A DNA stretch of 64,000 nucleotides from Clostridia bacterium (GTDB lineage Bacteria > Bacillota > Clostridia > Christensenellales > Aristaeellaceae). The position numbers and the translations under genes are program-made. Shown here in pieces: positions 63,708-64,000 of this stretch. How positions within the stretch are numbered: position 1 is the first letter of the stretch; each line of letters begins with the position of its first letter. The notes beneath the pieces were generated by a model that saw nothing but the letters and a program-made list of their open reading frames with translations, was not told the origin of the DNA and did not search any database. The stretch covers positions 1 through 64,000 of the forward strand of contig JAFUBA010000093.1 in NCBI GenBank assembly GCA_017460395.1. The letters are read 5' to 3'.

Positions 63708-64000
63708 CTATTCCTGGTGGGCTTCATCTCCGCTTGGACTCTGGATCTCAAAGGCCTTGGATAACTTTTCCATGTTCTGTCTCATCTCGAGAATGGCAGC
63801 CTGGAGTGCCATGATGCTTGCTTCTGTAGTTTTCAGATACTGTACAAACGCTTCCTGATCCAGTGGATGCAGTGCTCTGCTCTCCAGCGGCGCTTCCTCG
63901 GCAGGCTTAATGGCTTTCTCGCGGGGCTGCCCCCGCTGACCGGTGGGCATGATGGTGTTGGTCTTTTCGTCGAGCTTTCCGATGCAGCGCCGCTTCTGAA
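63708..64000 (-). CDS. Partial gene, N-terminus beyond window; transposase-like N-terminal motif
   Basis: The frame stays open from the stop at 63708 to the window end, giving at least 97 residues. The part next to the edge reads C-I-G-K-L-D-E-K-T-N-T-I-M-P-T-G-Q-R-G. That motif (C-I-G-K-x-D-x-x-T-G-x-x-x-P) I know from N-termini of IS1634-like DDE transposases and small relatives in Clostridia. Here, however, the protein ends about 80 residues later, in a coiled-coil segment (I-M-A-L-Q-A-A-I-L-E-M-R-Q-N-M-E-K-L). It is thus either a truncated transposase or one of the short proteins that share that N-terminus. It is convergent with the AAA-ATPase gene, 28 bases away. Confidence 0.55.
   Translation of the reverse strand, partial: QKRRCIGKLDEKTNTIMPTGQRGQPREKAIKPAEEAPLESRALHPLDQEAFVQYLKTTEASIMALQAAILEMRQNMEKLSKAFEIQSPSGDEAHQE

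Overview
The window is a GC-rich, gene-dense stretch of chromosome from an anaerobic Firmicute, most likely a gut or rumen Clostridia-class organism. The evidence is strong AAGGAGG-type ribosome binding sites throughout, an oxygen-sensitive class III ribonucleotide reductase, LytTR and OmpR two-component systems of Gram-positive type, BcrA-like ABC pairs, secreted plant-polysaccharide and phenolic-ester enzymes, and no respiratory or aerobic genes. No rRNA, tRNA, CRISPR array or intact insertion sequence was recognised.

Region by region. 0-4.1 kb (minus strand): a coiled-coil hypothetical, an SH3-type secreted protein broken by two single-base homopolymer losses, and an intact secreted FG-GAP/SH3 protein. 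4.7-6.9 kb (minus): an Rpn-family (PD-(D/E)XK) nuclease gene followed by three free-standing tandem copies of its C-terminal domain, each with its own ribosome binding site. 7.1-12.8 kb: LytTR-DUF3021 pair, a bacterial Thg1-like reverse tRNA polymerase, an unknown protein and an AgrA/AgrC-like two-component system. 12.9-26.1 kb: exported enzymes, namely a DUF6273-esterase fusion, a small secreted protein, a doubly membrane-anchored permuted GH3 beta-glucosidase, two tannase-like esterases, a calcineurin-type phosphoesterase, and a Tat-exported flavoprotein reductase with a ferredoxin. 25.9-27.6 kb: a 262-bp duplication of the second tannase 3' end encloses an AT-richer secreted-protein gene. 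27.6-33.3 kb (minus): hypotheticals and anaerobic RNR (nrdD, nrdG), with the glycyl-radical segment of NrdD encoded as a separate 65-residue protein.

33.9-43.0 kb: an OmpR/HisKA two-component system, a membrane protein, a protein with alpha-synuclein-like 11-residue repeats, two BcrA-type ABC transporters and two short-chain dehydrogenase/epimerase genes. Three promoters in this block carry the same four-box direct repeat (11-bp period) exactly 48 bp ahead of the -10 element, and the two-component operon has a two-box version, so the block looks like a self-contained envelope-stress or peptide-resistance regulon.

43.1-52.8 kb: a GH5 glycosidase and an AraC regulator (minus), then a co-directional cluster encoding a NifH-like ATPase, two FecB-type lipoproteins, a FecCD permease, a FecE ATPase, two NifD/NifK-like subunits and a flavodoxin. 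It is not a nitrogen-fixing system: it lacks cofactor assembly genes and has only a 3+1 cysteine set. It fits an uncharacterised nitrogenase-like reductase working on an imported metal complex or tetrapyrrole. 53.0-59.8 kb: a second operon with two DUF6796 membrane proteins, a CydDC-like ABC exporter pair, a NOSP-family protein, a YbaN-family protein and a GT1 glycosyltransferase. Both operons carry the palindrome GTTAGG-N4-CCTAAC by their promoters and are probably co-regulated by a metal sensor. 60.2-64.0 kb: a hypothetical, an Asp/Glu-racemase-family protein, an AAA-ATPase/PD-(D/E)XK protein and a gene cut by the window edge.
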